Positions 1 to 7,275 of a stretch of 38,882 nt of DNA are shown piece by piece; position 1 is the first letter of the stretch, and the number at the start of each line of letters is the position of its first letter. The translations under genes and the position numbers were made by a program. The stretch comes from Clostridia bacterium (GTDB taxonomy: Bacteria; Bacillota; Clostridia; Oscillospirales; RGIG8002). Under the pieces are notes generated by a model, which was given only the letters and a program-made list of their open reading frames with translations, searched no databases and had not been told where the DNA came from. The DNA lies in assembly GCA_017620395.1 (NCBI GenBank), contig JAFZQJ010000016.1, positions 1 through 38,882 on the forward strand. The letters are read 5' to 3'.

Positions 1-828
1 CTTAGACGGATCCTTGCCGGAGAAAGCACCGCCGCCGTGACGGGAATATCCGCCGTAGGTGTCAACGATGATCTTTCTGCCGGTCAGACCGGAGTCGCCG
101 ACGGGTCCGCCGACCACGAAGCGGCCGGTGGGATTGATCAGGATGCGGGTCTTCTCGTCGATCAGTCCGGCGGGAATGGTCGGATAGATGACGTTTTCGA
201 TGATTCCCTTACGGAGCGTTTCGAGCGAAACGTCGGCTTTGTGCTGCGAGGAAACGACGACGGTGTCGATGCGCTGCGGCTTGCCGTCGACGTATTCGAC
301 CGTGACCTGAGTCTTTCCGTCAGGGAAGAGATAGGGCAGAGTGCCGTTCTTTCTGACGGCGGTAAGACGCTTGGCGAGCTTGTGAGCGAGGGAAATGGCG
401 AGCGGCATAAGCTCGGGCGTTTCGTCGCAGGCGAAGCCGAACATAATGCCCTGGTCGCCGGCGCCGCCGCCGATGCTTTCGCTGTCGGCCTTGTCCTCGA
501 GCGACTTGTCGACGCCCATGGCGATGTCGGGAGACTGCTCGTCTATGGAAGTGACGACCGCGCAGGTGTCGGCGTCGAAGCCGCACTCGCTCGTGTAGCC
601 GATGTCGCGGAGCGCCTTTCTGACTATGCCGGGAATGTCGGCGTAAGAAGTTGTGGTGATCTCGCCCATAACGCTGACGATGCCGGTGGTCGCGGTGGTC
701 TCGCAGGCAACGCGCGCGTTGGGGTCGTTGGCGATTATCGCGTCGAGGACGGAATCGGAGATACGGTCGCAGACCTTATCGGGATGCCCCTCGGTAACGG
801 ATTCGCTGGTGAAAAGATATCTGCTCAT
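1..828 (-). CDS. metK: S-adenosylmethionine synthetase, 3' end cut off by the window
   Basis: MetK makes S-adenosylmethionine from methionine and ATP in the cytoplasm. The minus strand reads 276 codons without a stop and runs off the left edge, so about two thirds of a roughly 400-residue enzyme is present. The N-terminus carries the family ATP-site motif GHPDK at residues 12-16. A GGGAGDQG loop lies in the middle, and [12 protein letters not shown] closes the visible part. Those are hallmark MetK motifs, so the call is firm. The ATG at 828-826 has AGGAGG (837-842) eight bases upstream. Its own sigma-70-type promoter lies just upstream, and no SAM riboswitch fits in the roughly 55-base leader. 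SAM made here would also feed the radical SAM enzyme ScfB further along. Confidence 0.97.
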   Translation of the reverse strand, partial: MSRYLFTSESVTEGHPDKVCDRISDSVLDAIIANDPNARVACETTATTGIVSVMGEITTTSYADIPGIVRKALRDIGYTSECGFDADTCAVVTSIDEQSPDIAMGVDKSLEDKADSESIGGGAGDQGIMFGFACDETPELMPLAISLAHKLAKRLTAVRKNGTLPYLFPDGKTQVTVEYVDGKPQRIDTVVVSSQHKADVSLETLRKGIIENVIYPTIPAGLIDEKTRILINPTGRFVVGGPVGDSGLTGRKIIVDTYGGYSRHGGGAFSGKDPSK

Positions 829-882
829 ACTTTTTTCCTCCTGTATGTTAAAATCTAAATATGTTGTGGTTTCCATCTGAAT

Positions 883-911
883 ATATTACAACATGTTGCG
901 TTCAATGTCAA
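883..911 (-). promoter_or_regulatory. metK promoter
   Basis: On the minus strand there is a TTGACA -35 box (906-911), a 17 bp spacer and a TAATAT -10 box (883-888). The spacer begins, next to the -10, with the perfect 10-bp palindrome CAACATGTTG (889-898), which could be an operator. The -35 box lies only 10 bp past the stop codon of the upstream gene. Confidence 0.85.
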
Positions 912-921
912 GTGAAATTGC

Positions 922-1407
922 TTAAAATATACCGGCTATTCCGTAAGAAATGCATGTGACGGCGACGCCGGCTACGAGAACGCCGAGAATAACGGCGAGA
1001 AACGCCTTTTTGAAGCGTATCCCGAGAAAGTTCGCGACGAGCGAACCGGTCCACGCGCCGGTTCCCGGCAGCGGGATAGCGACGAAAACCGCGAGTCCGA
1101 GGAACGACAGGTTTTCGCGCTTTTCCGACTTGACCTCGGCTCTGCGTTCCGCCCACAGCGCCATCTTGCGCGTGATCTTAAAACGCTTCAGCCAGCCGAT
1201 GATCTTGTGGATGAAAAGCAGTATGAACGGCGCGGGTATCAGATTCCCGATAACAGCGATGCCGAAGGACTGCCAGAAGGGCAGACCCAATACGCACCCG
1301 AGAGGTATAGCTCCGCGCAGCTCGATGATCGGTATCATCGAGCAGAAGAAGACCGCGAGCTGCGGCGGGAACGTTTCGGTAAAAAATGTTTTAATCGCGT
1401 CGATCAA
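922..1407 (-). CDS. COG2426-type small multidrug export membrane protein
   Basis: A 161-residue integral membrane protein of the family named small multi-drug export protein (Pfam Sm_multidrug_ex, COG2426). The actual transport role of the family is poorly established. Visible features are an early hydrophobic segment followed by IPIIELRGAIPLG, typical of this family, a basic cytoplasmic loop around residues 70-97, and hydrophobic helices near 100-120 and 130-158 with the IPLPGTGAWTGS motif between them. The start is TTG at 1407-1405, chosen because GAGGTG stands just upstream and no in-frame ATG fits. The gene follows ribU by 16 bp on the same strand, so it is probably under the same FMN riboswitch. 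No terminator is visible between it and metK. Confidence 0.85.
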   Translation of the reverse strand: MIDAIKTFFTETFPPQLAVFFCSMIPIIELRGAIPLGCVLGLPFWQSFGIAVIGNLIPAPFILLFIHKIIGWLKRFKITRKMALWAERRAEVKSEKRENLSFLGLAVFVAIPLPGTGAWTGSLVANFLGIRFKKAFLAVILGVLVAGVAVTCISYGIAGIF

Positions 1408-1423
1408 GTTTTCACCTCAATTA

Positions 1424-1978
1424 TCACTCGGTTACTCCCGTTTTGTTCAGAATGAGCATAACGGGCTTGAAAAGCAGGCCGGTAACTGCGGCGTTGATGC
1501 CGAATTTGACGAGATTGAACGGGATTATCGGGAAGGGCAGCAGGGTAATCACTATCGAACGCGCCATTCCGGTGTAAATAGGCGTGAATATTATGTTCAT
1601 CGGCACCATTACGGCGGTTGCGATAAGGACGGCGGCTCCGAGACCGACGATCGCGGAAACGAGCGTGCGGCGCTTTCTGTAGATTATTCCGCAGACGAAA
1701 GCCGCGGTCCCGGTAGCGACTATGTGCATGATGATACCGAGGTTGAAGCCGCTTATCACAAGCCCCTGCACCAGCGATACTACGACCGTAAGCACGATCG
1801 ACCAGAGCGGCGATATCGCGAGAGAGCAGATGAAAATCATTATATCCGCGGGATCGTATTCGAGATACGGCGCCGACGGGAATATCGGTATGTGCACAAG
1901 ATACACGAGTACGATCGAAATCGCCGCGAACATCGCCAGTACGGCGACGGTTTTCAGATCAATGCGCTGCTTTTTCAT
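1424..1978 (-). CDS. ribU: Riboflavin ECF transporter S component (RibU type)
   Basis: A 184-residue membrane protein that should bind riboflavin and partner with the shared EcfA/A'/T energizing module to import it. It shows six hydrophobic segments and the conserved YLEYDPADI motif after the first loop, which is characteristic of RibU. An FMN riboswitch in the leader supports the substrate independently. The ATG at 1978-1976 has GGAGG (1987-1991) eight bases upstream. A longer reading frame continues upstream to 2095, but that part lies inside the riboswitch aptamer and is not coding. The next gene, a COG2426 membrane protein, follows after 16 bp. Confidence 0.93.
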   Translation of the reverse strand: MKKQRIDLKTVAVLAMFAAISIVLVYLVHIPIFPSAPYLEYDPADIMIFICSLAISPLWSIVLTVVVSLVQGLVISGFNLGIIMHIVATGTAAFVCGIIYRKRRTLVSAIVGLGAAVLIATAVMVPMNIIFTPIYTGMARSIVITLLPFPIIPFNLVKFGINAAVTGLLFKPVMLILNKTGVTE

Positions 1979-2001
1979 TTTTTGTTCCTCCACATAAAGA
2001 A

Positions 2002-2023
2002 ATGCCCGCGTAAACCGGGGCAT
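2002..2023 (-). promoter_or_regulatory. Hairpin between FMN aptamer and ribU start (expression platform)
   Basis: On the minus strand ATGCCC (2023-2018) can pair with GGGCAT (2007-2002). The hairpin lies between the aptamer and the ribU Shine-Dalgarno and is followed by TTTCTTTAT, a poor U-tract. It could be a weak transcription attenuator or part of a translational switch; the sequence does not decide which. Confidence 0.5.
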
Positions 2024-2042
2024 GACTAATAACGGAGAAAAC

Positions 2043-2180
2043 AAATCTTTTCTCATCCGGACTTCAGACCGCTTCCGGTCAACACCGTCGGTCACGGAAT
2101 TTCACCGTGTCGGCTCCGGACGCGCCGGAGTTAGCGGACTTTCACCGCCGGTGGGGAATCTCACCCCGCCCCAAAGATTT
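2043..2180 (-). ncRNA. FMN riboswitch (RFN element)
   Basis: Read on the minus strand, the leader has the RFN core blocks in order: GGGGCGGGGTGAGATTCCCC, ACCGGCGGTGAAAGTCCG, a variable arm, GGTGAAATTCCGTGACCGAC, and AGTCCGGATGAGA. The closing P1 helix is eight perfect pairs between 2173-2180 and 2043-2050. FMN binding represses riboflavin genes in this class, so ribU should be expressed when FMN is low. Confidence 0.97.
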
Positions 2181-2188
2181 ACAATGAC

Positions 2189-2217
2189 AGTATATTACTT
2201 CATCGGGAAAATGTCAA
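2189..2217 (-). promoter_or_regulatory. ribU operon promoter
   Basis: TTGACA (2212-2217), a 17 bp spacer and TATACT (2189-2194) on the minus strand. The -10 box lies just upstream of the riboswitch P1 helix, placing the transcript start within a few bases of the aptamer. Confidence 0.85.
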
Positions 2218-2274
2218 GAGAAATCATTTAACAAACATCCCGCGTGATTTTTTTACGAAAATATCAAAATACGC

Positions 2275-2303
2275 TTGCAAAATGGTCACGTTGCAGATAT
2301 AAT
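2275..2303 (+). promoter_or_regulatory. yajC-scf operon promoter
   Basis: TTGCAA (2275-2280), a 17 bp spacer and TATAAT (2298-2303), about 47 bp before the yajC start. It is divergent from the ribU promoter. No other convincing promoter is seen before the terminator at 7235, so this may drive the whole yajC-to-YesL block. Confidence 0.75.
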
Positions 2304-2350
2304 ATAACCGATATGGTATTTAATGCCTAATTCCGTATTTGGAGGTACCG

Positions 2351-2752
2351 ATGAAAAAAGTATTTGCTTTGATTCTTGCGCTCGGAATGCTTATGCTCGG
2401 GCTTACCGGCTGCTATCCGATCGGCCAGCAGCAACAGCAGGCCCCTCAGGGCTCGCAGGCTCAGCAGGCGGCGCCGAACTGGACCAGCTATCTGACGCTG
2501 CTTATCCCCGTGGTCTTCATCATTCTCATGTGGCTGTTCCTCATCAGGCCGCAGAGAAAGAAGGAGAAAAAAGCGAAAGAAATGCTCAAGACTCTGACCG
2601 TCGGCGATGAAGTCGTTACCATCAGCGGCGTCGTCGGCAGGATCGTTCAGGTCAAGGACGACGGCTTCGTCATCGAGTCCGGCGTTGACCGCACGAAGTT
2701 CAGAGTCAAGAGATGGGCCGTTCAGGAAAAGGTAGTCCACGAGAGCAACTGA
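2351..2752 (+). CDS. yajC: Preprotein translocase accessory subunit YajC with N-terminal lipobox
   Basis: A 133-residue YajC-like protein. YajC associates with SecDF at the Sec translocon. The family core is clear: a transmembrane segment at about residues 48-65 followed by the basic FLIRPQRKKEKK motif, then the TLTVGDEVVTISGVVG beta-rich region. Unlike the usual single-helix YajC, it begins with a second hydrophobic segment ending in LTGC (Cys21), which reads as a lipoprotein signal, followed by a Gln-rich linker. The ATG at 2351 has GGAGG (2341-2345) five bases upstream; the TTG at 2339 lacks a ribosome binding site. secD and secF are not adjacent here; the TIGR04086 and SCIFF genes follow instead. 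Confidence 0.92.
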   Translation: MKKVFALILALGMLMLGLTGCYPIGQQQQQAPQGSQAQQAAPNWTSYLTLLIPVVFIILMWLFLIRPQRKKEKKAKEMLKTLTVGDEVVTISGVVGRIVQVKDDGFVIESGVDRTKFRVKRWAVQEKVVHESN

Positions 2753-2782
2753 TAACGCAGTTTCCGTCATAATCCGTCCGCG

Positions 2783-2803
2783 TCCGGAATAATATGTTCC
2801 GGA
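2783..2803 (+). promoter_or_regulatory. Small hairpin overlapping a Shine-Dalgarno
   Basis: TCCGGAA (2783-2789) pairs perfectly with TTCCGGA (2797-2803) around a 7-base loop. The right arm includes the first three bases of the GGAGG (2801-2805) that serves the next gene, so the fold could limit its translation. Confidence 0.4.
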
Positions 2804-2813
2804 GGTGTACCGT

Positions 2814-3206
2814 ATGGACGGAAATAATACGCGGCTGTTTTCCGCGGCCGGATTGAAGATAACGCTGAAGGGCGTTTTGGCGGGACTCGCCGTTAGCGTC
2901 CTGCTGATGCTGATTTTCGCCGGAGTGATACTCTGGCTTTCGCTTCCGATCGTCTGGGCGACCGTGCTCGCGTACGCGGCGACGGCGCTCGGAGCGTTCG
3001 CCGGCGGTTTCGTCAGCGGAACCCTTGCCGGAAGCAAGGGGATCAAATTCGGCGCCGTGACCGGCGCGGTAACGTTCGCGGTCGCTTTTCTTGCCGGTAT
3101 CATCGCCGGCAAAACAGTTCCCGGCGTCGGTTCGATTGCCGTAAGCGCCGGACTGTCCGTCGGTTTCGCCGCCCTGGGCGGGATCGTCGGAGTCAATCGC
3201 AGATAA
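2814..3206 (+). CDS. TIGR04086 (DUF3792) family membrane protein
   Basis: A 130-residue, strongly hydrophobic protein with about four membrane segments rich in Gly and Ala (near residues 17-42, 47-70, 77-98 and 105-125). It resembles the TIGR04086 family, whose function is unknown and which in Clostridia is typically found beside yajC and the SCIFF genes. That placement holds here: yajC lies upstream and scfA starts 28 bp downstream. The ATG at 2814 has GGAGG (2801-2805) eight bases upstream; the in-frame GTG at 2805 overlaps that site and is rejected. A role linked to SCIFF export or maturation is possible from context only. Confidence 0.82.
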   Translation: MDGNNTRLFSAAGLKITLKGVLAGLAVSVLLMLIFAGVILWLSLPIVWATVLAYAATALGAFAGGFVSGTLAGSKGIKFGAVTGAVTFAVAFLAGIIAGKTVPGVGSIAVSAGLSVGFAALGGIVGVNRR

Positions 3207-3234
3207 GATTATAAAAATAAAGGAGCAGATCAAA

Positions 3235-3378
3235 ATGAAACACATCAAGACAATCGCAGAAGGCACTCTCAAAAAGAACCGCGATACCCGCGGCTGCGGC
3301 GAATGCCAGACTTCCTGCCAGTCCGCCTGCAAGACTTCCTGCACGGTCGGCAACCAGAAGTGCGAGAACAAGAAATAA
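3235..3378 (+). CDS. scfA: SCIFF ranthipeptide precursor (six cysteines in forty-five residues)
   Basis: A 47-residue ribosomal peptide. It opens with MKHIKTIAEGTLKK and carries six cysteines at positions 21, 24, 28, 32, 36 and 43 in the CGECQTSCQSACKTSC core, which is nearly invariant across Clostridia. In this family the radical SAM partner installs a thioether between a core Cys and a Thr; Cys32 and Thr37 are the matching pair here by the published mapping as I recall it. The product has been linked to quorum or redox-type signalling in clostridia, but its role is unsettled. AAGGAG lies ten bases upstream of the ATG. scfB follows after a terminator-like hairpin. Confidence 0.97.
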   Translation: MKHIKTIAEGTLKKNRDTRGCGECQTSCQSACKTSCTVGNQKCENKK

Positions 3379-3388
3379 GAGCGCGAGA

Positions 3389-3427
3389 GGGCATCGCCGC
3401 GATCGGCGGTGCCCGTTTCGGTTTTTT
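3389..3427 (+). terminator. Attenuator-type terminator between scfA and scfB
   Basis: An 11-bp GC-rich stem (3389-3399 with 3404-3414, one G-T pair) around a CGAT loop is followed by TTTCGGTTTTTT. It probably stops most transcripts after scfA and lets some continue into scfB, giving more peptide than enzyme. Confidence 0.8.
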
Positions 3428-3443
3428 CATCAAAACGATTCAT

Positions 3444-3480
3444 ACGGGGCGGACGCACTGAAAAGGCGCTGTCCGCCCGT
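3444..3480 (+). repeat. Second hairpin in the scfA-scfB gap
   Basis: 3444-3454 pairs with 3471-3480 over ten base pairs with one bulged G. It ends about 20 bases before the scfB start, has no U-tract, and could act as a processing or mRNA-stabilising structure. Confidence 0.5.
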
Positions 3481-3501
3481 ATTTCCTTATGGGTGATAAC
3501 T

Positions 3502-4872
3502 TTGGTACATACTTTCAGACAAAACGGATTGAATATCGCGCTCGACGTGGAGAGCGGAGCGGTGCATCTGCCGGACAACGTTTCCTACGCCGTGCTTTCA
3601 GCGTATCCGGACAAGCTGCCGACGGCGGATGAAGCCGCGGAAAAGCTCGGAGCCTCCTTCGGCGAAACTGCCGTGCGTGAAGCGGTCGCGGAGCTTACGG
3701 AGCTCGCCGCCGACGATATGCTTTACACCGCGGCGGAGGAGATCCCCGCGCCGGTGTATTCCTCGCTCATGCCGATAAAGGCTATGTGCCTGCACGTCGC
3801 GCACGATTGCAACCTGCGCTGCGGCTACTGCTTCGCCTCGCAGGGCGACTACCACGGCGCGCGCGGCATAATGCCGCCCGAAACCGGAAAAAAAGCGATA
3901 GACTTCATAACCGCCGCCTCGAAGGGCAGAAAGAATATCGAGATCGACTTCTTCGGCGGCGAACCCACAATGGCGATGAAAACCGTCAGAGAGACCGTCG
4001 CTTACGCCAGAAGCATCGAAAAAGAGCAGGGAAAGAACTTCCGCTTCACGCTTACGACGAACGGGCTGCTTCTCAACGACGAGAACATAGACTTCATAAA
4101 CGCCGAGATGAGCAACGTTGTGCTGTCGCTTGACGGCAGAAGAATTGTCAACGACAGAATGCGCAAATGCGTTGACGGTTCCGGCTCCTACGATATCATA
4201 GTTCCGAAGTTCAAAAAGCTCCTCGAAAAGCGCGGAAAAGACAAGAGTTACTACCTGCGCGGAACGTTCACTCGTGAAAACCTCGATTTCGCCGCGGATT
4301 TCGAACACATCTACGGTCTCGGCTTCGACGAGATATCCATCGAACCGGTAACCGCGCCCGCGGACAAAAGCTACGCGCTCCGCGACGAAGATCTGCCGCG
4401 CATCGCCGAGGAGTATGAGAAACTGACGAACGTCATCCTCAAGCTCCGCGCCGAAGGCAAAAAGGTCAACTTCTTCCACTTTATGGTCGACCTCGACGGC
4501 GGACCCTGCGCGGTCAAGCGTCTCAAGGGGTGCGGCGCGGGCAACGAATACGCCGCTGTCGCTCCCGACGAAAGCATCTATCCCTGCCACCAGTTCGTCG
4601 GTATGGACGAGTATAAGATCGGCTCTCTCGACGAGGGTATCGTCCGCGACGATATCCGCGGGGTATTCGCCCGGTCGAGCATTATGTCGAAGCCGAAGTG
4701 CGCGGACTGCTTTGCGAAATACAACTGCAGCGGCGGATGCGCCGCCGGCAATATTTTCTACGGCGGCGGCATCGACTCGCCGAACGAACAGGCCTGCTTC
4801 ATGCAGAAAAAGCGCCTCGAATGCGCTCTGCTGCTGAAGGCGGCGGAGGCGGGCGCGCCCGTCGAGTTCTGA
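3502..4872 (+). CDS. scfB: Radical SAM SCIFF peptide maturase (thioether-forming, SPASM type)
   Basis: A 456-residue radical SAM enzyme that should install the thioether crosslink in the scfA peptide. It begins LVHTFRQNG, matching the usual start of this family, then has a peptide-binding N-terminal region (about 1-90). The radical SAM cluster motif CNLRCGYC follows at residues 103-110 and the SAM-binding FFGGEP motif near 155. A Cys-rich C-terminal SPASM/twitch region at about 335-440 includes CGAGNEY, YPCHQF, CADCFAKYNCSGGC and a final Cys before the terminal helix; these hold auxiliary iron-sulfur clusters. The start is TTG at 3502, with GGTGAT upstream. The frame stays open back to 3409, but that stretch falls in the terminator and second hairpin. 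proC follows after 13 bp. Confidence 0.95.
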   Translation: MVHTFRQNGLNIALDVESGAVHLPDNVSYAVLSAYPDKLPTADEAAEKLGASFGETAVREAVAELTELAADDMLYTAAEEIPAPVYSSLMPIKAMCLHVAHDCNLRCGYCFASQGDYHGARGIMPPETGKKAIDFITAASKGRKNIEIDFFGGEPTMAMKTVRETVAYARSIEKEQGKNFRFTLTTNGLLLNDENIDFINAEMSNVVLSLDGRRIVNDRMRKCVDGSGSYDIIVPKFKKLLEKRGKDKSYYLRGTFTRENLDFAADFEHIYGLGFDEISIEPVTAPADKSYALRDEDLPRIAEEYEKLTNVILKLRAEGKKVNFFHFMVDLDGGPCAVKRLKGCGAGNEYAAVAPDESIYPCHQFVGMDEYKIGSLDEGIVRDDIRGVFARSSIMSKPKCADCFAKYNCSGGCAAGNIFYGGGIDSPNEQACFMQKKRLECALLLKAAEAGAPVEF

Positions 4873-4885
4873 TCAGGAGGTCTCT

Positions 4886-5683
4886 ATGAAAAACATCGGC
4901 TTTATCGGATGCGGAAATATGGCTTCCGCCATGATCGGCGGAATACTGAAAACGGGTTACGATCCCGTGAAAATCAACGTGTTTGATATCGACGCCGCTA
5001 AGGCGGACGCTTTCGGCAAACGCGGCGTCAGCGTCCGCGCCGACGAAACGGACGTCGCGAGGAACAGCGACTTCGTCGTCCTCGCCGTCAAGCCGCAGGT
5101 GATGAAGCCTCTGCTCGAAAAGCTCGGCGCCAGCAACGAAAACGCCGTCTACGTTTCCATCGCCGCCGGCGTTAGCGTCGCGAGCGTGAAACGGTTCCTC
5201 GGTTACGACGCGAAGGTCGTCCGCGTTATGCCGAACACCTCGCTGCTTATGGGACTTGGCGCGACCGCGGTTTCGCATTCCGCGCCTGTCAGCGGCGAAG
5301 AATTCGAATTCGTAAAAACGCTTTTCGCGTCCTCCGGCATCGTCGAGGAGGTCGGCGAGGATATGATGAACTCCGTCATCAGCGTCAACGGCAGCAGTCC
5401 GGCTTACGTCTACTACCTGGCGAAAGCCGTCGCGGACGGCGCGGAAAAGCAGGGGATAGACCGCGCTACCGCACTCCGTCTGTTCGCTAAAGTGCTGGAG
5501 GGCAGCGCGAAGATGCTGACCGATTCCGGCATTACTCCCGAAGAGCTCATCGACCGCGTCTGCTCCAAGGGCGGCACGACCATCGAGGCCGTCAACGTCC
5601 TCGACGCGCGCGGCGTTCACGACGCCGTGATCGAGGGAATGGAGGCCTGCACGCGCCGGGCGGAAGAGCTCGATCTGAAATAA
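4886..5683 (+). CDS. proC: Pyrroline-5-carboxylate reductase
   Basis: A 265-residue enzyme of the usual length that reduces 1-pyrroline-5-carboxylate to proline with NAD(P)H, the last step of proline synthesis, in the cytoplasm. The N-terminal Rossmann motif GFIGCGNMA (residues 5-13) and the VKPQVM and VRVMPNT motifs are present. Near the C-terminus is the family signature LIDRVCSKGGTTIEAV. AGGAGG is well placed upstream of the ATG, and the gene follows scfB by only 13 bp, so the two are probably co-transcribed. There is no obvious functional link between proline synthesis and the SCIFF system; the arrangement may simply be local. Confidence 0.95.
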   Translation: MKNIGFIGCGNMASAMIGGILKTGYDPVKINVFDIDAAKADAFGKRGVSVRADETDVARNSDFVVLAVKPQVMKPLLEKLGASNENAVYVSIAAGVSVASVKRFLGYDAKVVRVMPNTSLLMGLGATAVSHSAPVSGEEFEFVKTLFASSGIVEEVGEDMMNSVISVNGSSPAYVYYLAKAVADGAEKQGIDRATALRLFAKVLEGSAKMLTDSGITPEELIDRVCSKGGTTIEAVNVLDARGVHDAVIEGMEACTRRAEELDLK

Positions 5684-5736
5684 CTGTCATATGACTGCCC
5701 GTCCCGTCATACTTTTTACAAAAGGTGGGACGAGCA

Positions 5737-6378
5737 ATGAAAAGGAAATTACCTCAGATAATCTTCACGCCCCGAGTGGCGAAGCGGAAAAACGCGAAAG
5801 ACAAGCCGTTTGCGCGATACCTGACAAACGGATACTTTCTGTTTCTCGCGGGGATAATCCTCGGCTGCGTCGTCAGCGGCTTCGCGAAGCTGCCCGACTT
5901 TCTCGGCGGCGGAACGCGTCTCGCGGCGATACTTTCGGGCGCGGAGCCGTTTGACTTCGGCGAGTACTTTTTCGACAGCTTCGCGCTGTGTATGACCACA
6001 GTCGCGATAGTCTTCACCCTCGGCTTCACAGCCGCGGCAGCGCCCGTGATATACGCCGTTCCGGCGTTCCGCGGCATCGGCTTCGGCGTGATGATGACGG
6101 GGATATACTCCGCCTTCGACCTGAAGGGCGCGCTCATCTGCATCGTCGCGGTAGCGCCATACGCCGCGATAACCGTCGTTTCGCTCTGCGTGCTTTCCAT
6201 GGACGCCGTGCTTATATCCGGTTCGCTGACGCGGTTCCTTTTCGCTGGCGACGTTTCCGGCGTGAATACTCCGCGCCTGCGCGGATACTTCGTTAAACTT
6301 GTATTATCCTCGGCCGCTGCCGCTCTCGGCGCGCTCGTTCACTGTCTCGGAGTGAAGCTGCTCCTGCCGGTGATGTGA
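5737..6378 (+). CDS. SpoIIM-like (DUF95) integral membrane protein
   Basis: A 213-residue membrane protein with a basic N-terminus (residues 1-27) and about five hydrophobic helices. Helix 1 (about 31-48) is followed by a loop and FGEYFFDSFALC. Then comes the FRGIGFGVMM turn between helices, which resembles the stage II sporulation protein M/DUF95 family. In endospore formers SpoIIM is part of the DMP complex that drives engulfment; this shorter protein could be that or a relative of unknown role. The ATG at 5737 is served by AAAGGTGG nine bases upstream. The Shine-Dalgarno region (5727-5732) can pair with 5700-5705. The next gene begins 22 bp downstream. I am moderately sure of the family and not of the role. 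Confidence 0.6.
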   Translation: MKRKLPQIIFTPRVAKRKNAKDKPFARYLTNGYFLFLAGIILGCVVSGFAKLPDFLGGGTRLAAILSGAEPFDFGEYFFDSFALCMTTVAIVFTLGFTAAAAPVIYAVPAFRGIGFGVMMTGIYSAFDLKGALICIVAVAPYAAITVVSLCVLSMDAVLISGSLTRFLFAGDVSGVNTPRLRGYFVKLVLSSAAAALGALVHCLGVKLLLPVM

Positions 6379-6400
6379 GGATTCTTGAAAGGAAGTCAAA

Positions 6401-7228
6401 ATGGGACTTATAAGCAAATACTACGACCAGACGCGCGAGGGGAGAGGCGTATCGAAGGACGACCGCCGCGATAAAGGACTGTTCAACTTCTTCGACGTCT
6501 ACACGACGAATTTCTGGAAGCTTACGCTGCTCGGACTGATGTGGCTCCTTTTTTCGATACCGGTCGTCACTATGCCTGCGGCGACCTGCGCTTTCGTCTA
6601 CGTCATTCGCAATATGGTACGCAAAAAGGGCGTATTCCTCTGGAGCGACTTCGTCGAAATATTCACGAAGTATTTCTGGAAGTCTCTTCCGCTCGGAATA
6701 GCCGACCTTGTCGTATACGCGCTTTCGTTCATCGCGCTGCGGTGGTACGGAATAATGGGCGGTCTGATAATTTACGAAGGCGTATTCGCGCAGCCGAGTT
6801 TCTTTTATCTCCTCGGCTTCGGAGTTGTCTTCGCCTTCGCGGCGACCTATACGATGATGCGTATGTATACCTATATGCAGCTCGTTTCGTTCGATTTCGG
6901 ATACGTCAAGATATTCAAGAACGCTTTTTTCCTTGCGTGTCTCGGATTTTTCAGAAACCTGATGGTCGTGCTGGTGCGTCTGTTGATACTTGTGATACTC
7001 TACTATATCGCCACGATAGGCAGCAGTGTCGGCATTGGAATAGTCATCGTCATAACGCCGCTTATAGTCGTCGGCTTCCGTGGATATCTTATAAACTACA
7101 ACTCTTTCGCGGTAATCTACAAATACATTGTCGGTCCCTACGAAGAGGAGCAGGCGCAGCTCGCGAAGGAATCCGGAGAAGCGGAGGACGAGCCGATTTT
7201 CTCCGATACGGGCAGCAATAAAAAGTAA
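6401..7228 (+). CDS. YesL-like DUF624 membrane protein
   Basis: A 275-residue polytopic protein resembling YesL/DUF624, a family often found beside carbohydrate ABC transporters or glycosidases in Firmicutes; its biochemical role is unknown. After a hydrophilic N-terminus come NFFDVYTTNFWKLTLLGLMWLL and SIPVVTMPAATCAF, the typical opening of the family. Further hydrophobic segments lie at roughly 95-115, 130-150, 175-200 and 205-225, and the C-terminal tail is acidic and cytoplasmic. AAGGAAG precedes the ATG. It is the last gene of the yajC-to-YesL block, closed by a strong terminator. A link to the dockerin-enzyme genes downstream is suggestive only. Confidence 0.8.
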   Translation: MGLISKYYDQTREGRGVSKDDRRDKGLFNFFDVYTTNFWKLTLLGLMWLLFSIPVVTMPAATCAFVYVIRNMVRKKGVFLWSDFVEIFTKYFWKSLPLGIADLVVYALSFIALRWYGIMGGLIIYEGVFAQPSFFYLLGFGVVFAFAATYTMMRMYTYMQLVSFDFGYVKIFKNAFFLACLGFFRNLMVVLVRLLILVILYYIATIGSSVGIGIVIVITPLIVVGFRGYLINYNSFAVIYKYIVGPYEEEQAQLAKESGEAEDEPIFSDTGSNKK

Positions 7229-7234
7229 ACATCG

Positions 7235-7266
7235 ACGGAGCCGTAAAAAACGCGGCTCCGTTTTTT
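7235..7266 (+). terminator. Rho-independent terminator after the YesL-like gene
   Basis: A perfect 9-bp stem (7235-7243 with 7253-7261) is followed directly by a run of T ending at 7266. It separates the SCIFF-proC block from the secreted-protein genes. Confidence 0.9.
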
Positions 7267-7275
7267 ATAAAAATG

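Noticed and set aside
37-858. 273-codon open frame on the plus strand
   Set aside because: It is antisense to metK, whose GHPDK and [10 protein letters not shown] motifs are on the minus strand; GC-rich codon bias creates mirror frames.
829-921. SAM riboswitch upstream of metK
   Set aside because: The leader from the mapped -10 box is only about 55 bases and shows no S-box stems.
950-2029. 359-codon plus-strand open frame
   Set aside because: It runs antisense through the COG2426 gene, ribU and part of the leader, and its translation is low-complexity and charged with no family motif.
1979-2095. Longer ribU reading frame starting near 2095
   Set aside because: The extension lies inside the FMN aptamer and leader hairpin, and GGAGG precedes the ATG at 1978.
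3409-3501. Upstream ATG start for scfB
   Set aside because: The extension overlaps the terminator arm and second hairpin, and SCIFF maturases normally begin at the (M/L)xHTF segment.
3598-4590. 330-codon minus-strand open frame
   Set aside because: Antisense to scfB, with no motif and no ribosome binding site.
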